Shown in pieces: positions 16,341 through 24,813 of a DNA stretch of 64,000 bases. Numbering within the stretch: the first letter of the stretch is position 1; every line of letters starts with the position of its first letter. Position numbers and translations under genes: made by a program. Under the pieces are notes generated by a model that worked only from the letters and a program-made list of their open reading frames with translations, searched no databases and was not told the origin of the DNA. This DNA comes from Kandleria vitulina DSM 20405 (lineage in GTDB: Bacteria; Bacillota_I; Bacilli_A; Erysipelotrichales; Coprobacillaceae), in NCBI RefSeq assembly GCF_000702065.1, contig NZ_JNKN01000009.1, positions 1 to 64,000 on the forward strand, in the 5' to 3' direction.

Positions 16341-17171
16341 TTATTTTTTAGAAGTATATTCATTTTTGGAAAAAACTAGCAAAGGTTCAATATCTTTAAC
16401 TGGCTCTTTAGAATATAACCCCCAAAACTCGTTAGTACTATTAATCAATTTTTCTACAAATACATTATAAATACATATACAATTATCATCTTTCTTCATA
16501 ACAAATAATTTATTATTTATATCAACAATCAGTTTACAACACTGTCTAAAACTTCCCTCACCACTCTTTAAATAGTCAAAGTGAATCTGATACCTTTTCA
16601 ATAAATCAATCATATCTTCTATTCTTAAATAAATATCTTTGTAAGCTAAATCATTACGAACATTTTTATTAAAAATAAAATCGAGATTTCCATATGAAAA
16701 ATCCAATTCATTGAAAGATATTTCAAGTATTTTTTCAAGGTTATTAATATATTGTTTGAAACTATTCTTCGCTGTTTCAATTACATGATCACAATTCTTT
16801 TCAGAATCATCTTTTCCATTTTCTTTCAACCACTTCTTTAATTCATTGCGTGCTATTCTTCTTTCATCAGACTGGAACTCATTCATATTTCTAAGTATTA
16901 AATCTAGTGGTTGATCAAAGCATAATGGTTTAATCTTTAAAAAAGCATCAATATATACTGTTGAGCTTGATATAAATTTCTCCATAGCCAATCTTTTTTC
17001 AAAGAAATACTCAATCAATGACATAATTAATCCTAGAATAGAACTACCAAAAATAGCCAAAGATATATCATATACTTTTGAACACTGGTTTTTTGAAATA
17101 ACTAAAACAACTATTATACTCAAAACAGTTAATAATCCTGTTATAAAAACCAACCATTTTTTTCCTCTCAC
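16341..17171 (-). CDS. membrane-anchored protein of unknown function (2 TM, helical cytoplasmic domain)
   Basis: The 276-residue product starts at GTG after GGAAGTGGGAA. Two hydrophobic helices (about 5-27 and 34-57) are followed by a long soluble part rich in Glu/Lys/Asn and predicted mainly helical (LKKWLKENGKDDSEKN..., NNLEKILEISFNELDF). No catalytic motif is seen. A two-helix anchor with a helical cytosolic domain recurs in genes of defence islands, and the gene sits between the retron and a broken HEPN gene, each with its own terminator. Its AT-rich composition matches the island. I do not recognise the family. Confidence 0.7.
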   Translation of the reverse strand: MRGKKWLVFITGLLTVLSIIVVLVISKNQCSKVYDISLAIFGSSILGLIMSLIEYFFEKRLAMEKFISSSTVYIDAFLKIKPLCFDQPLDLILRNMNEFQSDERRIARNELKKWLKENGKDDSEKNCDHVIETAKNSFKQYINNLEKILEISFNELDFSYGNLDFIFNKNVRNDLAYKDIYLRIEDMIDLLKRYQIHFDYLKSGEGSFRQCCKLIVDINNKLFVMKKDDNCICIYNVFVEKLINSTNEFWGLYSKEPVKDIEPLLVFSKNEYTSKK

Positions 17172-17523
17172 GTATTCCCACTTCCTAAAATATTAGTTTA
17201 TTTTTGTTCAATGATAAATTATCACGTATTATATTTTTCCTATTAAAATACATGTCTTTCTTTATGATTTTATTGTTATTATCATTGATAAAAGAACATT
17301 CATTGTTCTATGTGATCTCTCGATAGCAAACCCTAGGAAAAACTAAAGTTTAAATTAATCCAATTTATCTCAAACATCTAAGTAAAAACATAAAAGTAAA
17401 TATAAATCCTGATAGAATCACATTACTACTAACTTCACTCATACTAAGTGAATTAAATTAATCAATATAAAGATCAATCTATTGTATTACTCGCATAAAC
17501 ACACTCACTAGTGATTAAAGATT
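17172..17523. other. gene-free AT-rich stretch
   Basis: Short frames only. The region should hold the promoter of the 276-residue protein gene, but no convincing hexamer pair stands out. Confidence 0.4.
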
Positions 17524-17550
17524 AGATGATGATCAGTGGTATCATCATCT
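17524..17550 (-). terminator. hairpin after the HEPN pseudogene
   Basis: AGATGATGAT / ATCATCATCT stem, 7-base loop, on the minus strand followed by AATCTTTAATC. It is 15 bases after the pseudogene stop; the weak T run makes it a modest terminator. Confidence 0.45.
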
Positions 17551-17564
17551 ATTAGATTTTCTAT

Positions 17565-18032
17565 TTATAACTCTTCTAATTTATCAACTTCCTCTTCGAT
17601 ACAATCTATAAAGATACTAAGATCTAAACCTCCTAGCAGATTAGATTTCTTATTTCCCTCATAATAATATCTCCAATCCTCAAATGCATTATCATACTCT
17701 CTTAAACACTCATCTAATGTTATAAAATCATAAGATAACTTAGAACGTTTATTATATTCTTCACATTTATTCTCATAATTTCTTATGATTGATTTCTTTA
17801 TACTATCATCTACTTTTTCAAATAAAGATACCAAACTATGGCCTGTAGTATCATCACATAAAAGAGCTTTTAAATACAGTTCACATGATAAAGATAAATT
17901 CGTAGTATATGCTGGACCATATTCTAATAAAGTCGCACCATTCTTACTTATTAATGTATTAAATGATTTGCTGCTTCTTTAAATCCTGAAGCATTGAAAG
18001 CTATGTCTCTTCTTTTAGATATTTAGATTCAT
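17565..18032 (-). pseudogene. HEPN-domain protein gene broken by two frameshifts
   Basis: The last 89 codons are open (to 17834), but homology-like sequence continues upstream in other frames. From ATG at 18032 (site AAGAGGAG) the reading is MNLNI, then a shift to SKRRDIAFNASGFKEAANHLI, then another shift to NTLISKNGATLLEYGPAYTTN and LSLSCELYLKALLCDDTTGHSLVSLFEKV. The pattern EYGPAY..N..LS.ELYLKAL......GHSL..LF is that of HEPN-type toxin or abortive-infection proteins (AbiV-like). Two single-step frame changes indicate a decayed gene; sequencing error is the alternative. The intact protein would be about 155 residues. Confidence 0.65.
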
Positions 18033-18485
18033 CTCCTCTTTTAAGAAATTGACTATTCTTTTGAATAGAATTATAAAGTGAAAAATAGCAATTCGGTCTA
18101 ATTTAAATAATAAATTGACCTCTTTGTTACTTTGATTATAGACACTAAAACAAAAAATAGTAAAGTATTATTTTCTATTGATTACATCGACATAATTTCA
18201 AAAATAGTATGTAAGCATGTATTAAAACCATAAGAAGATTTTTTTCTTTTATGCTGTATTTTCCATTACTTTTTATATGTGTCTAAACGTTTTACATGTA
18301 ATAGAAAACGGACAATAAAAAAATTCTAAAAAAATTTTGAATTTCTTTGATTAATTTATAATACAAATTCAGAAAACATATTAATTGCATGTGAATTAAT
18401 GGTTAGTTGTTATGTGAATCTTGGGTATATTTTGATACAAATACTGACTCTGCTGAGCGATAATAAATGATCTATAAAAGAAAAA
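18033..18485. other. gene-free stretch of very low GC
   Basis: No open frame with start signals and no recognisable repeat. Long A/T runs around 18330-18370 resemble an upstream promoter element. I see nothing more specific. Confidence 0.5.
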
Positions 18486-18514
18486 AGGGCTATCTTCAAA
18501 ATGAAGACAGCCCT
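18486..18514 (-). terminator. intrinsic terminator, near copy of the one at 13853
   Basis: On the minus strand AGGGCTGTCTTC, loop ATTTT, GAAGATAGCCCT, then TTTTTTC. It would end transcripts of the two-gene unit at 18834-20116. The core ATGAAGACAGCCCTAT and the flanking bases are shared with the retron terminator. Confidence 0.85.
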
Positions 18515-18590
18515 ATACTACATATTTAATTTTATTAAATTTTTATATAAGTGAATAGCTATATTCATATTAATGTTTACATAATAGAAG

Positions 18591-18748
18591 ATAGCGTCAA
18601 GAATTTTGTGTAAATTCTAATTCCTTTATTAAATGATTTCTGCAACAAAAACAATCACAAAGGAGTATACCTTTTTTGTCTATCAGCCAATCTATACAAC
18701 AGACATAAATTCTGATAAACGAATTTACACAAAAAAATTTTACACTAT
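18591..18748. mobile_element. 158-bp MITE derived from the IS256-family element
   Basis: One end (18591-18642) is identical over 52 bases to the right end of the IS256 element at 23575-23626, in inverse orientation. The other end (ending ACACTAT at 18748) has the left-end sequence GTGTAAATTCGTTTATCAG and matches the relic at 5420-5472. The middle keeps CACAAAGGAGTATACC, the ribosome site region of the transposase, but no coding sequence. It is therefore an internally deleted, non-autonomous copy, mobilisable only by a transposase in trans. No target duplication is visible. Confidence 0.85.
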
Positions 18749-18833
18749 GTTCTAACATTATCTTAACCATATAAATTTGCATTCAATTATATATACCTTA
18801 CCTTTCTAAATTTCATTTATAACCATTTCCATG

Positions 18834-19250
18834 TTAATCAGTTTTAAAAACAATTTTCATCAACCACATTATATCATAAGAAATTAAAATCAAGGATATA
18901 AACATTACAACAAAAGAACATAAATATAAACATACAAAAATCTTAATATATTGAAAATTAATAAATTCTAGAATTTTATAGATATAATGTAAAATAATAT
19001 TAAATAGACCTACATACAAGCAAGTCTTATTTGATTTTTTAAATCGATCCAAATATCCATATTTTGATAACCTTTTTACTTTTTCGTGATCAATTAATGC
19101 AATTATAATTGTTACAACAGTAAGTACAATTGCAAGAATATCCACTGATAATGTATACATATCATTTTCAATTTTCATAACAAACTTTGAACAATCAAAT
19201 TTATATAATGCCACAAAAAATAGACTTATGTATTTTGTATAAGTTCGCAT
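18834..19250 (-). CDS. small membrane protein, second gene of an unrecognised pair
   Basis: The 138 residues include about three clear membrane helices (33-53, 76-96, 100-130) separated by a basic cytoplasmic loop (DHEKVKRLSKYGYLDRFKKSNK). The first 25 residues may be non-native; Met25 is an alternative start but has no better ribosome site. The gene overlaps the upstream 296-residue gene by 25 bases, so translation is coupled and the products probably act together. The pairing of a small multi-helix membrane protein with a soluble partner is common in defence modules; no family is recognised. Confidence 0.65.
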   Translation of the reverse strand: MRTYTKYISLFFVALYKFDCSKFVMKIENDMYTLSVDILAIVLTVVTIIIALIDHEKVKRLSKYGYLDRFKKSNKTCLYVGLFNIILHYIYKILEFINFQYIKIFVCLYLCSFVVMFISLILISYDIMWLMKIVFKTD

Positions 19251-20116
19251 ATTTCATATTTCTTATTTGAATATTTAGATTTTATCAACTCATACATAGT
19301 TTTATACTTTGAAAAGTCATGCTCATTGTATTCTATTTTGTCTTTATATCTATATTCTAATAAATTAAAACGTTCTTTTTTTTCACCTTTATTTTTTGCA
19401 TCTATATGAAAACTTTTTAGCAGTTTATACTTACTGGTTATATCATTAAACACCGTCAGTACTCGCCTATTATCATCAAATGCCGATTTATTTCTATCAA
19501 TACATAATTTACATGTCATTTGCATAGATTTTTTGTTTTGAATATCATTAAATACATCTCTATTTAGATGAATACTGCTCAAAATTTCATCTGAAGGAAC
19601 TGCATAACTAAATTCAATATTACTAATAATATCTTTTTTCATAATTGTTTTAATAATATCTTTAGATAAAATATTAGCAAAACTCACATTTGTGATATCC
19701 TTTTTATATTTATCAATCAAGAGCTTTTTTACAGCCGTTCCATATCCAATACCTTCAGAACTGCATATTGTAGCAATACAAGTGTTAAAGTCCATATAAA
19801 AATATAATATTGTATTAAGTTGTTGATTCTCTTTAATATTAATTGGTCCACTTTTAAAAGTATCTTTATCCCTTATTTCAATCGCATTATTCATATTTGC
19901 TTTACCGATTTTTAAAAACATTTCTTCCTGATTAAAAATCATAAAATCATAATAATACAATCCATCCAATTCACATGTTTTATAAACATCAACCGATCTT
20001 GTATGATTATATATATCTTCAAACATTTGATATATTTCATTATTATTTAAAGCAATTTCAGATTTGTCTTTCTTCTTTTTAACAACTAACTCATAATAAT
20101 AAATATTCTTTTCCAT
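19226..20116 (-). CDS. soluble 296-residue protein of unknown function, first gene of a pair
   Basis: Starts at ATG after AAAGAGGTG. The N-terminal part reads YYYELVVKKKKDKSEIALN, then MFLKIGKANMNNAIEIRDKD and ILYFYMDFNTCIATICSSEGIGYG, a beta-rich layout with a conserved-looking FxxxGK..N..xxxxR motif. This layout recalls uncharacterised phage-defence and DUF6731-like proteins, but I cannot make the assignment. The C-terminal half is helical and lysine-rich. It is co-translated with the 138-residue membrane protein and lies in an island with a retron, a HEPN relic and IS elements, which suggests a defence or toxin role by context only. Confidence 0.7.
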   Translation of the reverse strand: MEKNIYYYELVVKKKKDKSEIALNNNEIYQMFEDIYNHTRSVDVYKTCELDGLYYYDFMIFNQEEMFLKIGKANMNNAIEIRDKDTFKSGPINIKENQQLNTILYFYMDFNTCIATICSSEGIGYGTAVKKLLIDKYKKDITNVSFANILSKDIIKTIMKKDIISNIEFSYAVPSDEILSSIHLNRDVFNDIQNKKSMQMTCKLCIDRNKSAFDDNRRVLTVFNDITSKYKLLKSFHIDAKNKGEKKERFNLLEYRYKDKIEYNEHDFSKYKTMYELIKSKYSNKKYEICELIQNT

Positions 20117-20215
20117 TTAAACACCTCTTTTCAAGAACGAATCAAATCAAAACAGTCTTATTAATCATCTATTGCATTTTTACTCAATTTAAGAAAAGTG
20201 TTGCTTTGGGTAATC

Positions 20216-21261
20216 TTATTCAGCAAAAATACCATAACGATATTCGTAATATGCTTCCTTAAGTGAAATAGGCATAGGTGTAGCTCTTACCATTTCATTA
20301 CTGAAAGCCTCAGTATCCATCATCATTCTTAGAATCTCAGATGCCATTTCCTTTCTCTTGAATGTATACTTAGCCTGCTCCTTAAGAAGCAGGAAATCTA
20401 GATAACCTTGTATGTATCTGGTTCCAATGCCTCTTGTTGTCTGTATCATTGAGCTTACTTCTGTCATCATCTCATTGACAGCTCCTAATGATTTACCATC
20501 ATCAGTAAGATATCGTTTCTCTAAAGGAGATGTCTTTATCTTATTGTTTACTGCTTCAAGATAGTTGGCAAACTGCTGTATGCTTGCCTTTGAATCTGGT
20601 ATGAACTCTTCCACATCCTTAAAGTAGTCTTTATTCGCCTTATATTTATCGAATGACTCACTTCCAAGACCTGACACCTGCATCATCATATGATCATTTT
20701 CATCTGTAGCACAGACAATGGCAACCTTGTGATGAGATATTCCTCTATATGCAGCCTGTTTACCTCTTTTCTTTGAGTATCTAGGCATATTCTGAGGGCG
20801 TGTTCCCTTTAGGTTGATACTTTTATACTGTGTATCTATTTCAACTTCACCAGATAATTTCTGATGACCTATGATTTCAGATGCTACATGATAAAGTTTA
20901 TGACGCATATAGAAGCAGGTTGTCTTGCTTGTCCCCAAGACTTGAGCTTCACCCTCTAGAGGCATTTTATATAGTTCCAGTTCAATGAAGTGAAGCCACT
21001 GGTCCAAAGTAAAATGAGACCAGTAGAATAAGGTGTTGGTTCTATCACTAAAAGACTTGTGACAGTCAAGACAGATATATCTCTGATGTCCGTTCTTATC
21101 TTTTCCATTCTTCTTGAAATGAACTGAACCACATATAGGGCATGCCTTATGAGATGGATCAATGTCTTCATCATCCTGTTCATATAATGATTCGATAAGT
21201 TTATTTACATAATCCTTATCCTTAGATCTTAAATAGTTTTTACCTGGTTTTCAGTTATCAT
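20216..21261 (-). pseudogene. IS1595-family (ISXO2-like) transposase, frameshifted near the start
   Basis: The open frame 21250-20216 encodes an N-terminal zinc ribbon (CPICGSVHFKKNG...YICLDCHKSF), a helix-turn-helix (DQWLHFIELELYKMPLE) and the ISXO2-like DDE domain (GEVEIDTQYKSINLKG, RGISHHKVAIVCATDENDH). No start codon is available in that frame before the stop at 21253-21251. An ATG in another frame (21261) reads MITENQVK and would join at a run of A bases near 21240, so one base has been lost or gained there. The element is probably inactive unless frameshifting or sequencing error explains it. I could not define its ends. Confidence 0.75.
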
Positions 21262-21493
21262 AGCACTCACCTGACCTTTTAAGATCATTTTACAATTATT
21301 TAAAAAATCATGACTTAAGTTAGGTGGCTATAAAGTAGAAATCAGGTGTTAAGCTAAATTTAATGATCTAGTAGCAACATTTTTCTTAAACTTAGCGATT
21401 TTATTTACACTATCTGTTTTCTCTCACCACCATAGATGTATAGTAAAGTTTTAATTCATTAAGTTTTCTTTTTTCTTCAAAAAAATTTATTCG

Positions 21494-22081
21494 TTAATAA
21501 ATTTTTTTACTCTCTTTCAGCAATAATTCAAAATGCTTTTTATATCTTTTGATTATCTCATCTCCATCGTACACTTTGCTACCAAAGTAAATTGGATGAT
21601 AATCAATAGATGTTTCTGAATTATTAGTATCATCTTTATATACAAGGCCTGTAAGAACGACTGTATTGCCAATTATTGTATAATAACTGTCTGATTTGTT
21701 TTTGTATTCATAAATACTTAATTCTTGTATACTTCCTTTTCTATGCAAATTCTTCCATATTTTTATACAATCATCTAAAGTTGACAAATATTCACTCGTC
21801 TCGTTTTCCATTTTTCTAATTAATATTTCTAATTTTTTTATTCGAATAGAAGGATTCCCTAATAATTCATTTTGAAAGATAGTAGCCCATGTAAAAGAGT
21901 TTACAGTATATAAAGAAATATTATCTGACTTTAACATATCTTCCAATAAATCTTCATCACGAGCACATACATGCACTTTTTCTTTGACCTTTTTCTTTGT
22001 TCCACAATAGTACGAAACAACTGAACAAATAATAGAAATTGTAACTGATATTATAAAGTAATAATAATTTTCTAAATTCAT
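21494..22081 (-). CDS. membrane-anchored protein of unknown function (195 residues)
   Basis: I chose the ATG at 22081 because AAAGGAGTGAAAGGATA precedes it; the frame is open further up to 22192, but that upstream start codon is made by the end of the IS256 element. The protein has one N-terminal helix (about 6-24, YYFIISVTISIICSVVSYYCG), a basic stretch (KKKVKEKVHVC), then a soluble domain with TWATIFQNELLGNPSIRIKKLEILIRKM and a beta-rich end. No family is recognised. A single anchor plus small cytosolic domain fits an effector or sensor. The IS insertion directly upstream may have replaced its promoter. Confidence 0.65.
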   Translation of the reverse strand: MNLENYYYFIISVTISIICSVVSYYCGTKKKVKEKVHVCARDEDLLEDMLKSDNISLYTVNSFTWATIFQNELLGNPSIRIKKLEILIRKMENETSEYLSTLDDCIKIWKNLHRKGSIQELSIYEYKNKSDSYYTIIGNTVVLTGLVYKDDTNNSETSIDYHPIYFGSKVYDGDEIIKRYKKHFELLLKESKKIY

Positions 22082-22259
22082 TATCCTTTCACTCCTTTTT
22101 TTATTGCTACGAATTATCAGATTAATTATGCTGTTGTTAATGAAATCAATCACATCAATCATATTTCTTAAATAATTAACTTCAAGATTCATAGTGCAAA
22201 ATTTTTTGTGTAAATTCGTTTTGTCGAATTTTATTTAACGTTATTCAATAGACAAAAAA

Positions 22260-22315
22260 GGTATATTCCTTGTAGAATGATTTCTGCAAACAAAACAACC
22301 ACAAAGGAGTATACC
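22260..22315 (+). promoter_or_regulatory. hairpin sequestering the transposase ribosome site
   Basis: GGTATATTCCTT (22260-22271) can pair over 12 bases, with one G-U, with AAGGAGTATACC (22304-22315), which contains the AAAGGAG site two bases before the ATG. Transcripts entering from outside would carry both arms and translate poorly, the known way IS elements guard against impinging transcription. A promoter inside the element starting after the left arm would escape it. Confidence 0.7.
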
Positions 22316-22316
22316 C

Positions 22317-23534
22317 ATGAATCATTTTACTACATTGCTTATCAGAAATCTATTAAATAACGAACACAATCTTCCTGAATTTGAAAGCGTTCTTTCTGAA
22401 GTATTCCGTCAGCAGCTCGAAGAAGCGGTCAATGACGTCCTGAACTATGAGCTGGAGCAGTTCCTTGGTTATGAAAGATACAAGCATACCAATGAAAAGG
22501 GTTCAAGAAACGGATTCAAGCCTGAAAGAAAAATAGATACGAAATACGGTCCCATTACAATCAGGATGCCCAGAGACCGTCTTGGCCTTTTTGTGTCTTC
22601 ACTGATTCCTGCCTACATGAGACGTACTCAGGAGACTGAAAATTCAATCATCGATCTGTTTGATCTTGGACTCACAAACAGCGTAATCACCGAAGCAGTC
22701 GAGAAGATGTTTGGTGCAAAGGTTTCCAGAGGAACCGTATCAAACATCACAAACAGAATCATATCCAATATAGACTCATTCAAAAATCGACATCTCGCAA
22801 AGGAATATGCTGTTGTCTATGTCGATGCGACAATGATGCCTCTAAGACGTGATACAGTCCAGAAGGAGGCAGTACACATCGCACTGGGAATTCGCACCGA
22901 TGGAACAAAGGAAATCATTGACTATTCCATTGCACCCAGTGAATCAAAATCAAACTGGAAGGAAATGATTGAATCAATCAGGGAACGTGGCGTAGAGCGT
23001 GTTGCGCTCTTCTGCACCGATGGATTGAACGGGATGGAAGAGGTAATAGCTTCCGTCTATCCCATGTCAAGAATTCAGAGATGCCTGCTACATGTGCAAA
23101 GAAACATCAGCAGTAAGTGCAGAGCCAGTGATCGTGCAGAAATCACTGAAGACTTCAAGGCTGTCTATACTGCTGCTGACAAGAACGCTGCACAGGATCA
23201 GCTGGCAAACTTCAACAGGAAGTGGAGCAGAAAGTATCCCAAGATAATCGAGTCTCTCAAGAGCATCAACATGTTCACCTTCTATGATTTTCCAAGTGAA
23301 ATAAGAAGTAGCATCTACACTACGAACATGATTGAAAGCTACGACAAGCAGCTCAAGCGTCACTTCAAGGCAAAGGAACAGTTTCCTACAGAACTGTCAG
23401 AAGAAAAGTTCCTTGTGTCACAGTTTGAACGATACAACGAGAAGTTCCTTAATCGCATACACAAGGGATTTGGGAAGGTCACTGACTTCTGGTTCAGTGA
23501 AGGTAGTGAGACCCATTTGTCCACTGAAGAGTAG
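22317..23534 (+). CDS. IS256-family transposase
   Basis: This 405-residue Mutator-type DDE transposase appears intact. Its parts in order are the N-terminal DNA-binding region (FRQQLEEAVNDVLNYELEQFLGYER), the family block GSRNGFKPERKIDTKYGPITI, and the catalytic core with VVYVDATMMPLRR (first Asp), ALFCTDGLNGM (second Asp) and IQRCLLHVQRNI (the conserved CxxHxxR block). The third acid lies in the helix near IYTTNMIES. It uses the site AAAGGAG at 2-base distance behind a hairpin. It is GC-richer than its surroundings, fitting recent arrival. Confidence 0.95.
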   Translation: MNHFTTLLIRNLLNNEHNLPEFESVLSEVFRQQLEEAVNDVLNYELEQFLGYERYKHTNEKGSRNGFKPERKIDTKYGPITIRMPRDRLGLFVSSLIPAYMRRTQETENSIIDLFDLGLTNSVITEAVEKMFGAKVSRGTVSNITNRIISNIDSFKNRHLAKEYAVVYVDATMMPLRRDTVQKEAVHIALGIRTDGTKEIIDYSIAPSESKSNWKEMIESIRERGVERVALFCTDGLNGMEEVIASVYPMSRIQRCLLHVQRNISSKCRASDRAEITEDFKAVYTAADKNAAQDQLANFNRKWSRKYPKIIESLKSINMFTFYDFPSEIRSSIYTTNMIESYDKQLKRHFKAKEQFPTELSEEKFLVSQFERYNEKFLNRIHKGFGKVTDFWFSEGSETHLSTEE

Positions 23535-23567
23535 TACTTCCATTACTGCATGCAGTAATGGAAGTAC
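23534..23567 (+). repeat. perfect 34-bp palindrome after the transposase stop codon
   Basis: GTACTTCCATTACTGCA is followed with no loop by its exact complement; the first G is the last base of the TAG stop. It has no T run, so it is not an ordinary terminator. It may block incoming antisense transcription or bind a dimeric protein. Confidence 0.85.
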
Positions 23568-23678
23568 CAACATACAGAAATCATTTAATAAAGGAATTAG
23601 AATTTACACAAAATTCTTGACGCTATCTATCAATTTACTTTTTTAAATACAATTATTCATTTTATTATTTATCAAATA

Positions 23679-24767
23679 TCATGATAAATATATATTAATT
23701 TTAAATCCAAAAAAATCAATTATTTTATGTACATGAAATAATTTAAATAATACTTTTCTTATCAAATCTAATAAAACACATATAATATATGTACCAATAA
23801 TAGAAATTATGATAATAGTTATAATAATTATAAAGTTATATTTCACTATAGGTGCAAACAAATTTGTTATAATATTATAATATATTATTCGATGGCAATG
23901 AATAATATATACTGAAAAAGAGAACCCACTAAAATAACTAATGATATTGTAAATTTTCATGTTTTTTATGTTAATATTTATAAAAAGTAGTAATAAAATA
24001 ATTGAAGATACTAAAGTGAATGGAGATATATAATCAATAAACCAATTTGGTTTTATATAGTCACCAATTAATTTAAATGAAATAATCTTTAATAAATAAT
24101 TGAAACATAAGGAACAAATTAAAGAAAATACCAATATTATTATTTTTTTTCTAGTTGTGATAAATGGATTATATAATTTTATATATCCGCCAATCATATA
24201 TAGATAAATAAGCCAGAAAGGACTATATCCAAAATTAATCTTAAATAAATCTGTATACAACAATACATTTTGAATAATACAAAAAAAGAAAAAAAGTATA
24301 ATTAATAATTTTTTATATTTTTCTCTACTTAGATTAATTAAAAATAAATTAATATATTGCATTATAAAAAACAAAAAAACATAACAAGTTATATACCAAT
24401 AATTACCACAAAGAAATGGAAACAATCCTTTAAAAACTTCTAAAATGCCTTTGTTTCTAAAACCTACTATATTAAAAATATAAAATACAAAAGTAATAGT
24501 AAAGCACCAAAATAATACACATAATAATAAATCTAAAATTCTTGAATAATTAATTGTTCTTTTTTCTATGTTTAAATAACCAGATAATAGTCCAAAAACA
24601 TTAACAGAAGTATATAAAATTGTTAAAAATAACAGCACCGGAATATATTTAAGAGAAAAAACATTTAAGTTATCTATTACTCCACCTTGGTTTATAAAAT
24701 GCAAACCTATTATTCCAAACATGGATAATATTCTAAGTAAATCTATTCCTATTATTCTCTTTTTCAC
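23679..24767 (-). CDS. acyltransferase family 3 membrane protein, last gene of capsule operon
   Basis: The product has 362 residues from GTG at 24767, where the sequence becomes the family start (V/M)KKRIIGIDLLRILSMFGIIGLHF; an ATG 10 codons upstream has no ribosome site. About ten membrane helices are present; His in the first helix is the likely catalytic base. NYWYITCYVFLFFIMQY and SFSVYIIHCHRIIYYN are further family blocks. It probably O-acetylates the exopolysaccharide repeat unit. It follows the Fe-S/FrhB-like gene by 46 bases and ends 53 bases from the IS256 end, so the operon may have been cut short by the insertion. Very AT-rich. Confidence 0.85.
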   Translation of the reverse strand: MKKRIIGIDLLRILSMFGIIGLHFINQGGVIDNLNVFSLKYIPVLLFLTILYTSVNVFGLLSGYLNIEKRTINYSRILDLLLCVLFWCFTITFVFYIFNIVGFRNKGILEVFKGLFPFLCGNYWYITCYVFLFFIMQYINLFLINLSREKYKKLLIILFFFFCIIQNVLLYTDLFKINFGYSPFWLIYLYMIGGYIKLYNPFITTRKKIIILVFSLICSLCFNYLLKIISFKLIGDYIKPNWFIDYISPFTLVSSIILLLLFININIKNMKIYNIISYFSGFSFSVYIIHCHRIIYYNIITNLFAPIVKYNFIIIITIIIISIIGTYIICVLLDLIRKVLFKLFHVHKIIDFFGFKINIYLS

Positions 24768-24813
24768 AAAATCACCATACCATATATTATTAAGCATTAT
24801 TATATAATTCGTT

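Larger units (their letters stand above)
22191..23626 (+). mobile_element. complete IS256-family insertion sequence
   Basis: The imperfect terminal inverted repeats are ATAGTGCAAAATTTTTTGTG at 22191 and the complement of TGTAAATTC/TTCTTGACGCTAT ending at 23626. They enclose one intact transposase gene (1436 bp in all, typical for IS256). A hairpin hides the ribosome site and a 34-base palindrome follows the gene. No 8-9-base target duplication is visible (CAAGATTC left, CTATCAAT right), so it either moved by recombination or lost a flank. Two derivatives lie in the window: a MITE at 18591-18748 and a solo end at 5420-5472. Confidence 0.88.

Noticed and set aside
18597-18782. 61-codon gene on the minus strand
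   Set aside because: It lies almost wholly inside the MITE, including its terminal repeats; no ribosome site.
18834-20116. Kiwa (KwaA/KwaB) defence system
   Set aside because: The membrane/soluble pairing is similar, but gene order is reversed, the membrane protein is smaller with about three helices, and I could not recognise the DUF4868 pattern in the soluble partner.
22191-23626. Target site duplication around the IS256 element
   Set aside because: The 8-9 bases on the two sides do not match under any one-base shift I tried.
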